Source of the DNA: Sphingomonas paucimobilis | GTDB lineage: Bacteria > Pseudomonadota > Alphaproteobacteria > Sphingomonadales > Sphingomonadaceae | Assembly (NCBI GenBank): GCA_945860425.1 | Contig: CAMAQU010000082.1 | Location: 1-7,194, forward strand | Length of the DNA stretch: 7,194 bases | Direction: 5' to 3' | Shown: piece by piece, positions 1-5,742 of the stretch | Layout of the letters: every line of letters starts with the position of its first letter | Numbering within the stretch: position 1 is the stretch's first letter | Notes under the pieces: model-generated | Databases searched by the model: none | Told to the model about the DNA's origin: nothing | Seen by the model: only the letters and a program-made list of their open reading frames with translations | Program-made: the position numbers and the translations under genes

Positions 1-420
1 GCCAGCGACATGATAGCAATATTTCAAAAGATCAGCCTCACTGCGCGGGCTAAACTCTGCGGCATCCAGCGCAAACCCCTGAATCAGGTCGCGTGGCCAA
101 GCATGAGGAATGCGGCATTCCGCCACGACCAGCGCCAATGCATCAAAGGCGGGCTCGCCCGTCTCCTCACCAGCGAGGGCACGCTCTGTCATATTCTGCA
201 AATAGGTCAGCCGTTCTTGCGGATTATCCACCCGGCTCAATGCGCCGCCATGATCCTGCCCATCGGCAATGTCATCGCAGGCCCGGCACCAGCTGTAGAG
301 CAGCCATGCTCGCTCTCGTGTTTCTGGCGCAAACAGGCGGGAGGCGAGGGCAAAGGATCGCGAGCCCTTGGCAATGCTGTCACGCGCCTGCGTAACGAGA
401 AGGGCGCGCCGATCCGCCAC
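1..420 (-). CDS. crtB: Phytoene synthase CrtB (squalene/phytoene synthase family), C-terminus cut off by window edge
   Basis: This enzyme condenses two geranylgeranyl diphosphates to 15-cis-phytoene, the first committed step of carotenoid synthesis. I translated 140 residues on the minus strand; the frame is still open at base 1. Seen: N-terminal AKGSRSFALASRLF (residues 18-31) and YSWCRACDDIAD (42-53), where D49 to D53 form the first Asp-rich DxxxD motif that binds Mg-diphosphate in this family. YCYHVAG lies at 134-140. The second DxxxD motif should be beyond the edge, since the family is usually about 300 residues. The start is GTG at 420-418: the in-frame stop of the upstream LOG gene (429-427) lies only two codons before it, so no earlier start is possible. 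An AGAGGA ribosome binding site sits 13 nt upstream, which is long spacing, and is part of a small inverted repeat. It is the last visible gene of the crtY-crtI-LOG-crtB operon. The family is certain; the specific role is supported by context. Confidence 0.95.
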   Translation of the reverse strand, partial: MADRRALLVTQARDSIAKGSRSFALASRLFAPETRERAWLLYSWCRACDDIADGQDHGGALSRVDNPQERLTYLQNMTERALAGEETGEPAFDALALVVAECRIPHAWPRDLIQGFALDAAEFSPRSEADLLKYCYHVAG

Positions 421-426
421 GTGCGT

Positions 427-1008
427 CTAGAGATCCTCTGCCTTCATCGCGAAGATCGTCGTATGCGGGACGTAGCTGTCCATTCGTTCCAACAGTCGCG
501 CCAGATTATCATCCGCGAGGAGGATGTTTTTATGCTGTTCCCGGATAAATCCCGTCGAGATCATCTGGGCGTTGAAATCGATCAGCTTATCATAAAAGCC
601 CGCGACATTGAGAAGGCCGACGGGCTTTTGGTGATAGCCCAGCTGGGCCCAACTGATCGCTTCCCACAGTTCATCCATCGTCCCGACGCCGCCGGGAATA
701 GTCAGAAATCCATCTGACCGTTCGGTAAACATGCGCTTACGCTCATGCATGCCGGGCACAATATGAAGCTCGGTGCAGCCATGATGGGCGACTTCGCTGC
801 CAGTAAGGGCTTCGGGGATGACGCCAATCACTTCCCCGCCTGCGGCCAGCGTCGCATTGGCAACTGCGCCCATTAGGCCGAGTTTTCCGCCGCCATAGAC
901 AAGGCCTATGCCGCGTTCCGCCAGCGTCCGCCCAACCATCTTTGCGGTTTCAATGAAGATGGGGTCGGCAGGCGATGCCGACCCACAATAGACTGCAATG
1001 CGTTTCAT
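427..1008 (-). CDS. LOG-family nucleotide 5'-monophosphate phosphoribohydrolase (TIGR00730 type)
   Basis: A 193-residue Rossmann-fold protein of the 'lysine decarboxylase-like' LOG family. Members cleave the N-glycosidic bond of cytokinin riboside 5'-monophosphates or of other nucleoside monophosphates such as AMP; they are not lysine decarboxylases. Seen: an N-terminal strand ending in CGS (8-10), the YGGGKLGLMG loop (38-47), MHERK (87-91) and PGGVGTMDE (105-113). The last two are the family's paired signature, with R90 and E113 the expected catalytic residues. The length is normal for the family. The start is ATG at 1008-1006, 27 nt after the crtI stop. An AGGG lies 12 nt upstream as a weak ribosome binding site, and the ATG lies in the 3' arm of a perfect 6-bp hairpin. 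The gene sits between crtI and crtB in the same direction, so it is probably co-transcribed with them. Its stop TAG is in the same frame as crtB. The real substrate is unknown. Confidence 0.93.
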   Translation of the reverse strand: MKRIAVYCGSASPADPIFIETAKMVGRTLAERGIGLVYGGGKLGLMGAVANATLAAGGEVIGVIPEALTGSEVAHHGCTELHIVPGMHERKRMFTERSDGFLTIPGGVGTMDELWEAISWAQLGYHQKPVGLLNVAGFYDKLIDFNAQMISTGFIREQHKNILLADDNLARLLERMDSYVPHTTIFAMKAEDL

Positions 1009-1020
1009 GGGACGCCCATG
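1006..1020 (-). promoter_or_regulatory. Start-codon hairpin of the LOG gene
   Basis: A perfect inverted repeat, CATGGG-CGT-CCCATG on the minus strand, has a 6-bp stem and a 3-nt loop. The LOG start codon is the last three bases of the 3' arm, and the weak AGGG ribosome binding site lies directly 5' of the hairpin. Seen: the repeat and the position of the start codon. Inferred: initiation on the LOG gene may depend on ribosomes arriving from crtI, whose stop is 15 nt upstream of the hairpin. It could also be a chance palindrome. Confidence 0.45.
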
Positions 1021-1035
1021 CCCTGCTTATACGGC

Positions 1036-2517
1036 TCAGGCAAGGTCTTCGAGCATGAGAGCAGCGGTGGCCTTTGCACTGCCAACCACGCCCGGAATGC
1101 CTGCGCCCGGATGCGTACCTGCCCCCACAAAATAGAGATTGGGGATCACATCATCGCGGTTATGCGCGCGGAAATAGGCGCTTTGCCAGAGAACCGGCTC
1201 CAAGCTGAAGGCGCTACCCAAATGGGCATTCAAATCCCGACCGAAATCGGTTGGCGCATAATGGAAGCTGGTGACCAGACGATCCTTCAAATCGGGGATG
1301 AGGCGCTTGGCAACTTCATCGAGAATGCGTTGCTTGAATGCCTCCCCAAATTCCCCATCCCAATCGGCCTTCGCCTTGCCGAGATGGGCAACGGGCGCGA
1401 GCACATAGAAAGTTGAGTGACCTTCGGGCGCCATGGCCGGGTCGGTGACGCTGGGGTGATGCAGATACAAAGAGAAATCTTCTGGCACGCGCCCATTTTT
1501 GTAAATGTCGTCCAGCAGCCCCTTATAGCGTGGCCCGAACAGGATCATGTGGTGCGGTATCTCTGGGAAACTACCCTTCAGTCCGAAATGCACCACAAAG
1601 AGCGAGGGCGACCACCGCTTTCTTTTAAGCGATTTCGCAGCCTTCTTCCCGCGCGGATGATTGGGCAGCAGATCGCGATAGGTGTGCATCAAATCGCCAT
1701 TGGTGGCGACCGCATCGGCCTGTTGATGCCAGCCGCTTTTGGTGCGCACGCCCGTTGCCCGTTTTCCATCGGTTTCGATTTCTGCAACCGGATCATTGAG
1801 GCGGAGTGTGCCGCCCAGCCGTTCAAACAGCGCCACCATGCCCGCCACCAGCCGATTGGTGCCGCCGCGTGCGAACCAGACGCCGCCCCGCTTTTCAATG
1901 GTGTGGATCAGCGCATAGATGGAACTGGTCGTCATCGGATTGCCGCCGACAAGCAGGGTCTGGAACGACAGGGCCTGACGCAGCTTTTCATTCTTCACAT
2001 AGGAAGAGGCGATGGAATAGACAGATCGCCATGCCTGATAACGGGCAAGGGCGGGTGCCGCTTTCAGCATCGACATGATCGTTAAAAAGGCGACGGAGCC
2101 AAGCTTTTGGTAGCCTTCGCGCTCCACGCCCTTTGAATATTCTTGGAACTTCTCATAGCCTTCAAGATCATCCGGGGCGATGCGGCGGATCTCCGCGCGC
2201 AGTGCCTCTTCGTCATTGGCATAATCATAGATTGTGCCGTCCGGCCAATGCAGCCGGTAAAAGGGGCGGACAGGCATCAGATCCACATCCTGAGCGATCG
2301 ACTGGCCAGATAAGGCCCATAGATCTTCTAGGCAGGGCGGGTCGGTGATGACGGTTGGCCCTGCATCGAAGACGAAGCCATCTTCATTCCAATGATAAGC
2401 GCGCCCGCCCGGCTTATCCCGCGCTTCGACGATCGTCGTTTGAATTCCGGCGGATTGCAGGCGAATGGCAAGGGCAAGCCCACCAAATCCAGCCCCGATG
2501 ACGATTGCCGTTTTCAA
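1036..2517 (-). CDS. crtI: Phytoene desaturase CrtI (FAD-dependent, lycopene-forming type inferred)
   Basis: A 493-residue CrtI-type desaturase, the usual length for the family. It introduces double bonds into phytoene to give coloured products, most likely lycopene because a lycopene cyclase is encoded next door. Seen: the N-terminal dinucleotide fold VIGAGFGGLALAIRL (about 6-20) with G8, G10 and G13, then PGGRAYHW (36-43) and DAGPTVI (51-57). The C-terminal bacterial-type signature GAGTHPGAGIPGVVGSAKA covers about 465-483 and belongs to the FAD-binding end. The start is TTG at 2517-2515. An in-frame TAG lies two codons upstream and the Rossmann strand begins at once, so nothing further downstream is plausible. 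A GGAG ribosome binding site is 8 nt before the TTG. The start overlaps the crtY stop (TTGA arrangement), which indicates translational coupling. It acts at or in the inner membrane. Geometry and number of desaturation steps cannot be told from the sequence. Confidence 0.96.
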   Translation of the reverse strand: MKTAIVIGAGFGGLALAIRLQSAGIQTTIVEARDKPGGRAYHWNEDGFVFDAGPTVITDPPCLEDLWALSGQSIAQDVDLMPVRPFYRLHWPDGTIYDYANDEEALRAEIRRIAPDDLEGYEKFQEYSKGVEREGYQKLGSVAFLTIMSMLKAAPALARYQAWRSVYSIASSYVKNEKLRQALSFQTLLVGGNPMTTSSIYALIHTIEKRGGVWFARGGTNRLVAGMVALFERLGGTLRLNDPVAEIETDGKRATGVRTKSGWHQQADAVATNGDLMHTYRDLLPNHPRGKKAAKSLKRKRWSPSLFVVHFGLKGSFPEIPHHMILFGPRYKGLLDDIYKNGRVPEDFSLYLHHPSVTDPAMAPEGHSTFYVLAPVAHLGKAKADWDGEFGEAFKQRILDEVAKRLIPDLKDRLVTSFHYAPTDFGRDLNAHLGSAFSLEPVLWQSAYFRAHNRDDVIPNLYFVGAGTHPGAGIPGVVGSAKATAALMLEDLA

Positions 2518-3665
2518 AATCTATTCTCCAGGATTGCGCGGATCGCGCGGCCAATTGGCACAGGCGGCTTTCCAGCCAACACGCGCATTTTGTCGAGGAG
2601 ACTAGAATGCCCTGCATAGAAGCGTGCAATCAACCCCTCCGAAAGTCCGTAGAAGCGTTCAAGGACGCGGTATCGCGCCTGCGGCTCCGCCGCGCGAAAC
2701 AACATGGCATCCAGCATCCGATAAAAGCCGCGACCCGCCCAGATGCGGCGAGCATAGTCATGAAAATCGGCGGCGGTCAGATTTGGGTGTTTGGCAATGT
2801 GGCTGGCAAGGCGCACCGCATCGGGCAGAGAATAGCCGGTCACGGGCTGGCACAGTCCAGCCCGGAGGCCCGCTTTGGCAAGGCCCGTCCCCGTCGATGC
2901 CCAATAATCTTCAAACGCTCCCCCGATGATCACTGGAAGAACGCCCGTTTCTTCATCATTGGGGGTGGCTGCCGCCCAGCCCTTTGCCTCCGCATAGGCC
3001 CGGATGCGCGCGCGGATGGCGGGCACATCCAGATCGGGCGTGTCGCTATAATAGGTATCTTCAATAAACACCGTGTCGGCGCTGAACGGCAGGCAATAGA
3101 CAAAGCGATAGCCATCGATCTGCTCCACCGTTGCGTCCATCACAATGGGATGCTCAAGGCCATGTCCGCCGGGAACGGTGAAGGCCTGACCCACAAATTT
3201 CTGCCATCCGCAATTGAGGGTGGACAGATCGCCGGGGCCGCGCGCGTCGATGACAAGCCCGGCCTTGATCACGCGCCCGTCCGCCAGCGTCAGTTGATTG
3301 GGTGTGACGGTCCAGACATTGCCCTGCAGGATGCGCCCATCGGGAAGGGCATTGCGCACGACCCGATCAAATTGGGCGGAGTCGATGCTGTTATAGGCAG
3401 CTGCAACCGTTCGTTTCAATTTGGGAAAGCGGACGTCATAGCGCGGCCAGCGGTGACAGATCAGCGGCTCTATCATCCAGCGGTCGTCCGGGACCACATC
3501 GCTATCAAAGAACGACCACACGTGGTTTCCGCCGAGCTTTTCCTCTGCCTCGACAATCCGAACGTCGAGATGTGGATGCTGTTTTGCAAGGGCGAGCGCA
3601 ATCAGCCCGGCGGATAATCCGCCGCCCGCAATGGCAATGTCGCAGCTTGTCGTGGTGTTTTTCAC
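2514..3665 (-). CDS. crtY: Lycopene beta-cyclase CrtY
   Basis: A 383-residue flavoprotein-type lycopene cyclase of normal length. It converts both ends of lycopene to beta-ionone rings, giving beta-carotene. Seen: the N-terminal FAD/NAD-binding strand DIAIAGGGLSAGLIALAL (9-26) and the acid at its second strand (E39). HVWSFFDSD (48-56) is a variant of the family's WSFHDSD block. Also present are IDARG (139-143), the IEDTYYSD segment near 201-208, the family's conserved acidic motif (likely catalytic), PVTGYSLPDAV, and the C-terminal RFYGLSEGLIARFYAG block. The start is GTG at 3665-3663. An in-frame TAG lies four codons upstream, leaving only a rare ATT as an alternative. The ribosome binding site is poor (AGAG, 7 nt away). 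It is the first gene of the leftward operon and diverges from the thioesterase gene across 43 nt. Its stop overlaps the crtI TTG. Confidence 0.96.
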   Translation of the reverse strand: MKNTTTSCDIAIAGGGLSAGLIALALAKQHPHLDVRIVEAEEKLGGNHVWSFFDSDVVPDDRWMIEPLICHRWPRYDVRFPKLKRTVAAAYNSIDSAQFDRVVRNALPDGRILQGNVWTVTPNQLTLADGRVIKAGLVIDARGPGDLSTLNCGWQKFVGQAFTVPGGHGLEHPIVMDATVEQIDGYRFVYCLPFSADTVFIEDTYYSDTPDLDVPAIRARIRAYAEAKGWAAATPNDEETGVLPVIIGGAFEDYWASTGTGLAKAGLRAGLCQPVTGYSLPDAVRLASHIAKHPNLTAADFHDYARRIWAGRGFYRMLDAMLFRAAEPQARYRVLERFYGLSEGLIARFYAGHSSLLDKMRVLAGKPPVPIGRAIRAILENRF

Positions 3666-3708
3666 AATCGCGCTCTAAAGGCGCTGCGCCAAAAGCGAAA
3701 GGAAAAGC
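3666..3708. promoter_or_regulatory. Compact divergent intergenic region between crtY and the thioesterase gene
   Basis: Only 43 nt separate the two divergent starts, so at least one promoter must extend into the opposite coding region. Seen: an 11-nt odd palindrome GGCGC-T-GCGCC at 3680-3690, near the middle, which could be an operator half-site pair. For the leftward direction a TTGACT reading on the minus strand at 3726-3721, inside the thioesterase gene, could be a -35 box, but I find no convincing -10 box at the right spacing. No good sigma-70 pair is visible for the rightward direction. The thioesterase ribosome binding site (AGGA, 3700-3703) occupies the right end. Confidence 0.4.
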
Positions 3709-4497
3709 ATGACGCCCTTTAGTCAATTGCTGGACAGCATCTCTCCTGCCGGGGCAGGGCGTTGGTCGGTCAATGCCAGTGATGATTGGCGGCAGGGGCG
3801 CACCCTTTATGGCGGCATATCCGCCGCCTTTTGCCACGCGGCCTGTGAACAGTTCGTGCCCGGTCTGCCCCCTTTGCGGTCAGGCCAGATTGCCTTTGTT
3901 GGCCCGGCGACCGGCGAATCCATTTTGGCCCCCAGCATCTTGCGGCAGGGAAAATCGGTCAGCGTTCTGGCCTGTGACTTGATTGCGGACGGCAATGTCG
4001 CGACCCGCGCGCTGTTCGCCTTTGGCGAGGCGCGGCCTTCAAGCTTTGATATTGATGCCGCTTCTGCACCCAATGTGGCCGGGCCAGAGGCCTGTCAGTC
4101 CCTATTTGGGGATCGGCATCCGGCCTTTGCGGCGCATTTTGATATGCGGTTGGCCGCCGGTTGCCGCCCAGTATCTGGCGCGCCGACAGGGGAGATGCTG
4201 GTCTGGGTGCGGCATCGTGATTCGGACACGCCGGATGGCATGTCTGCGCTCATCGCGATGGCGGATGCTCTGCCGCCCGCGTCGATGCCGCGGCTGGTGG
4301 CACCTGCGGCGATCAGTTCAATGACTTGGCAGTTTGATCTAGTGGAGCCCGGCCGTTTCAAGGCTGGCGAGTGGGTTCTGATGCAGTCCCGCGATGAAGC
4401 GGTGCGGCAGGGCTATTCAGGTCAATCTATGGCGCTTTGGGACAGTCAGGGTCGGCCGATCCTATTGGGACGGCAGAGCGTTGCTATTTTTGCATGA
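3709..4497 (+). CDS. Thioesterase family protein (acyl-CoA thioesterase II/TesB-like double hotdog)
   Basis: This 262-residue protein resembles the double-hotdog thioesterases (4HBT_3/TesB-like). These hydrolyse acyl-CoA thioesters in the cytoplasm, and many members have unknown substrates. Seen: the N-terminal block W27-R-Q-G-R-T-L-Y-G-G-I (27-37), which matches the family's 'GG' helix-capping region. The C-terminal block GYSGQSMALWDSQGRP (235-250) matches the second hotdog's conserved LWD-x-x-G-R segment and is followed by the closing strand with Q253-Q256 type residues. There is no signal peptide or membrane segment. The ATG at 3709 has a good AGGA ribosome binding site 5 nt upstream. It diverges from crtY and heads a rightward group with the hydroxylase and DUF2141 genes. 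A link to carotenoid or membrane-lipid metabolism (for example an acyl group for carotenoid or hydroxylated lipid modification) is only suggested by position. Family assignment is good; substrate is unknown. Confidence 0.85.
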   Translation: MTPFSQLLDSISPAGAGRWSVNASDDWRQGRTLYGGISAAFCHAACEQFVPGLPPLRSGQIAFVGPATGESILAPSILRQGKSVSVLACDLIADGNVATRALFAFGEARPSSFDIDAASAPNVAGPEACQSLFGDRHPAFAAHFDMRLAAGCRPVSGAPTGEMLVWVRHRDSDTPDGMSALIAMADALPPASMPRLVAPAAISSMTWQFDLVEPGRFKAGEWVLMQSRDEAVRQGYSGQSMALWDSQGRPILLGRQSVAIFA

Positions 4498-4500
4498 GGT

Positions 4501-4552
4501 AGCCCCCTCCCAAAGGGGCCTATAGGCGGCGCGTCCTTGATGGGCTAAGCCC
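4501..4552 (+). other. Two small hairpins between the thioesterase and hydroxylase genes
   Basis: The 60-nt gap holds two inverted repeats. The first (4501-4521) pairs AGcCCCCT with AGGGGcCT, 7 bp with one C-C mismatch and a 5-nt loop. It has no T-run after it, so it is not a convincing intrinsic terminator. The second (4542-4552) is GGGC-TAA-GCCC, ending 5 nt before the hydroxylase ATG, where a ribosome binding site would normally be. Possible roles are RNA processing, stability or translation control; chance in GC-rich DNA is also possible. Confidence 0.35.
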
Positions 4553-4557
4553 GTGTT

Positions 4558-5307
4558 ATGGATGCGCTCCCAGCCCTGATTGGTTCCGCCTTTGCGATGA
4601 CGCTGATTGTGGGCGGCCGGTATCTCTTGACCAGTGGGGCCTTTGCCTGGGCAACGCGTCTTCGGCATCGCGGGCTTTATGCCGGACTAGATCGACAGAT
4701 TCGGCGCGAAATTGGTTGGAGCCTTGCATCGGCCGGCATTTATGGCGCGCCCGCAGGCGTTGTAGCTTGGGGCTGGCAAGCCCAAGGTTGGACGAAGATA
4801 TACACTGACGCGGCGGATTATCCGCTTTGGTATCTGCCCGTTTCCGTTCTGCTCTTTCTGCTGGCCCATGATACATGGTTTTACTGGACGCATCGCTGGA
4901 TGCATCAGCCCCGGCTGTTCCGCATTGCCCATGCCGTGCATCATGACAGCCGTCCCCCAACTGCCTGGGCGGCGATGAGCTTTCATCCTTGGGAGGCGGT
5001 GACCGGGGCGATTGTTATTCCCGCACTTGTGTTCATCATTCCCATTCATGTTGCGTCTTTGGCTGTGGTTCTCTCCATCATGACCATCATGGGGGTTGGC
5101 AACCATATGGGCTGGGAGATGTTTCCCAAAGCGGTGGTGCATGGGCCATTGGGTCAGTGGATGATCACGGCGACCCATCATCAAAAACATCACGACTCCT
5201 ATAGGGGGAATTATGGGCTTTACTTCCGGTTTTGGGACAGGCTTTGCGGCACTGATCTTGGCCTTGGCCGCTTCGCCAGTAGCGGCGGCGACAGGCGCAC
5301 CCGTTGA
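4558..5307 (+). CDS. Fatty acid hydroxylase/sterol desaturase superfamily membrane protein; candidate carotenoid-ring or lipid hydroxylase
   Basis: A 249-residue integral membrane di-iron enzyme of the FA-hydroxylase (ERG3-like) superfamily, which uses O2 to hydroxylate lipids, sterols or carotenoid rings. Seen: hydrophobic segments near 4-24, 55-73, 91-103 and 147-180. The histidine boxes are HDTWFYWTHRWMH (104-116), HAVHH (125-129), NHMGW (182-186) and HHQKHH (207-212), followed by the closing family block NYGLYFRFWDRLCGTD (218-233). The 16-residue tail after D233 is arginine/glycine-rich and looks unconserved. Classical bacterial CrtZ proteins are about 160-180 residues with a different box layout, so I do not call this CrtZ. 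In a beta-carotene locus, ring hydroxylation (3- or 2-position) is a fair guess, with membrane lipid hydroxylation as the alternative. No ribosome binding site precedes the ATG; the next in-frame ATG (codon 14) has none either. The last 95 nt overlap the DUF2141 gene. Confidence 0.86.
   Translation: MDALPALIGSAFAMTLIVGGRYLLTSGAFAWATRLRHRGLYAGLDRQIRREIGWSLASAGIYGAPAGVVAWGWQAQGWTKIYTDAADYPLWYLPVSVLLFLLAHDTWFYWTHRWMHQPRLFRIAHAVHHDSRPPTAWAAMSFHPWEAVTGAIVIPALVFIIPIHVASLAVVLSIMTIMGVGNHMGWEMFPKAVVHGPLGQWMITATHHQKHHDSYRGNYGLYFRFWDRLCGTDLGLGRFASSGGDRRTR
5203..5208 (+). promoter_or_regulatory. Ribosome binding site of the DUF2141 gene, inside the hydroxylase gene
   Basis: AGGGGG lies 4 nt before the ATG at 5213, within the upstream gene's codons just ahead of its conserved NYG block. 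It is one of the strongest ribosome binding sites in the window. It fixes the DUF2141 start despite the long overlap, and no later in-frame start would keep the signal peptide. Confidence 0.7.
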
Positions 5308-5665
5308 TGTTGATATCTCGGGCGTGCGCAATGCGCGCGGGGCCATATTGGTCTGCCTGACGGCAGATCCAAAGGCCTATCCCGATTGCGGGCGCGACCC
5401 CAAGAGTCTTAAACTCTCGATCCCGGCGCGCCCGTCCGTCACCGCGCGGTTCGATAATGTGCCGCCGGGGACATATGCCATTGCCCTGATCCATGATGAG
5501 AATAGCAACACCAAAATGGATCTTGCGGTCTTCTTACCAAAGGAAGGCTTTGGCATGTCACGCAACCCCAAAATTGGCTTTGGCCCGCCCAAGTTCAAAA
5601 GCGCGCAATTCTCGGTTGGGGCAGATCCGGTGCGCCTGCCGATCACGATGCGATATATGTTTTAG
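5213..5665 (+). CDS. DUF2141 domain-containing exported protein
   Basis: A 150-residue protein with a likely Sec signal peptide: a hydrophobic stretch at 11-20, then SPVAAATG with an A-x-A type cleavage site around 24-26. The mature part is about 124 residues. It matches the DUF2141 pattern: a strand VDVDISGVRNARGAILVCL (31-49), VPPGTYAIALIHDENSN (83-99), then D103 and the PKEGFGMS block (109-116). HDENSNTKMD (94-103) looks like an acidic turn that could bind a metal, which is a guess. C48 and C59 flank an insertion and could form a disulfide after export. Function is unknown for the family. The strong ribosome binding site and the signal peptide fix the start, so the gene really overlaps the hydroxylase by 95 nt in the +1 frame, suggesting coupled translation. 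It closes the rightward group before the thiC leader. Confidence 0.87.
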   Translation: MGFTSGFGTGFAALILALAASPVAAATGAPVDVDISGVRNARGAILVCLTADPKAYPDCGRDPKSLKLSIPARPSVTARFDNVPPGTYAIALIHDENSNTKMDLAVFLPKEGFGMSRNPKIGFGPPKFKSAQFSVGADPVRLPITMRYMF

Positions 5666-5706
5666 GGGCTCATTGCGCATTTCTGACAAGGGCGGCCAAA
5701 CAGACC

Positions 5707-5735
5707 TTTTCATGGGCACCACAAATGCTTATCAA
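5707..5735 (+). promoter_or_regulatory. Candidate thiC promoter
   Basis: TTTTCA (5707-5712) and TATCAA (5730-5735) are 17 nt apart, each matching the sigma-70 consensus at 4 of 6 positions. Transcription would start about 5742, right at the 5' strand of the riboswitch P1 helix (5743), which is what makes this weak pair worth listing. Nothing else is obvious in the 77 nt between the DUF2141 stop and the aptamer, and no terminator for the upstream genes is visible there. Confidence 0.35.
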
Positions 5736-5742
5736 GGATACA

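Noticed and set aside
10..717. Plus-strand open frame (235 codons) across crtB and the LOG gene
   Set aside because: It runs antisense through two confidently identified genes with intact motifs, so it is not a real gene.
1417..2085. Plus-strand open frame (222 codons) opposite crtI
   Set aside because: It lies wholly antisense to well-conserved crtI sequence, and its translation has no family-like pattern.
2505..3617. Long plus-strand open frame (370 codons) opposite crtY
   Set aside because: It is the antisense shadow of a clear crtY. The translation has no recognisable motif and there is no sensible start region; GC-rich coding DNA often leaves such open frames.
4501..4521. Intrinsic terminator after the thioesterase gene
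   Set aside because: The stem has a mismatch and no T-run follows, and the next gene begins within 60 nt in the same direction.
4558..5307. Naming the hydroxylase crtZ
   Set aside because: Length, histidine-box spacing and the closing FWDRLCGT block point to the broader FA-hydroxylase superfamily; the locus alone does not justify the symbol.
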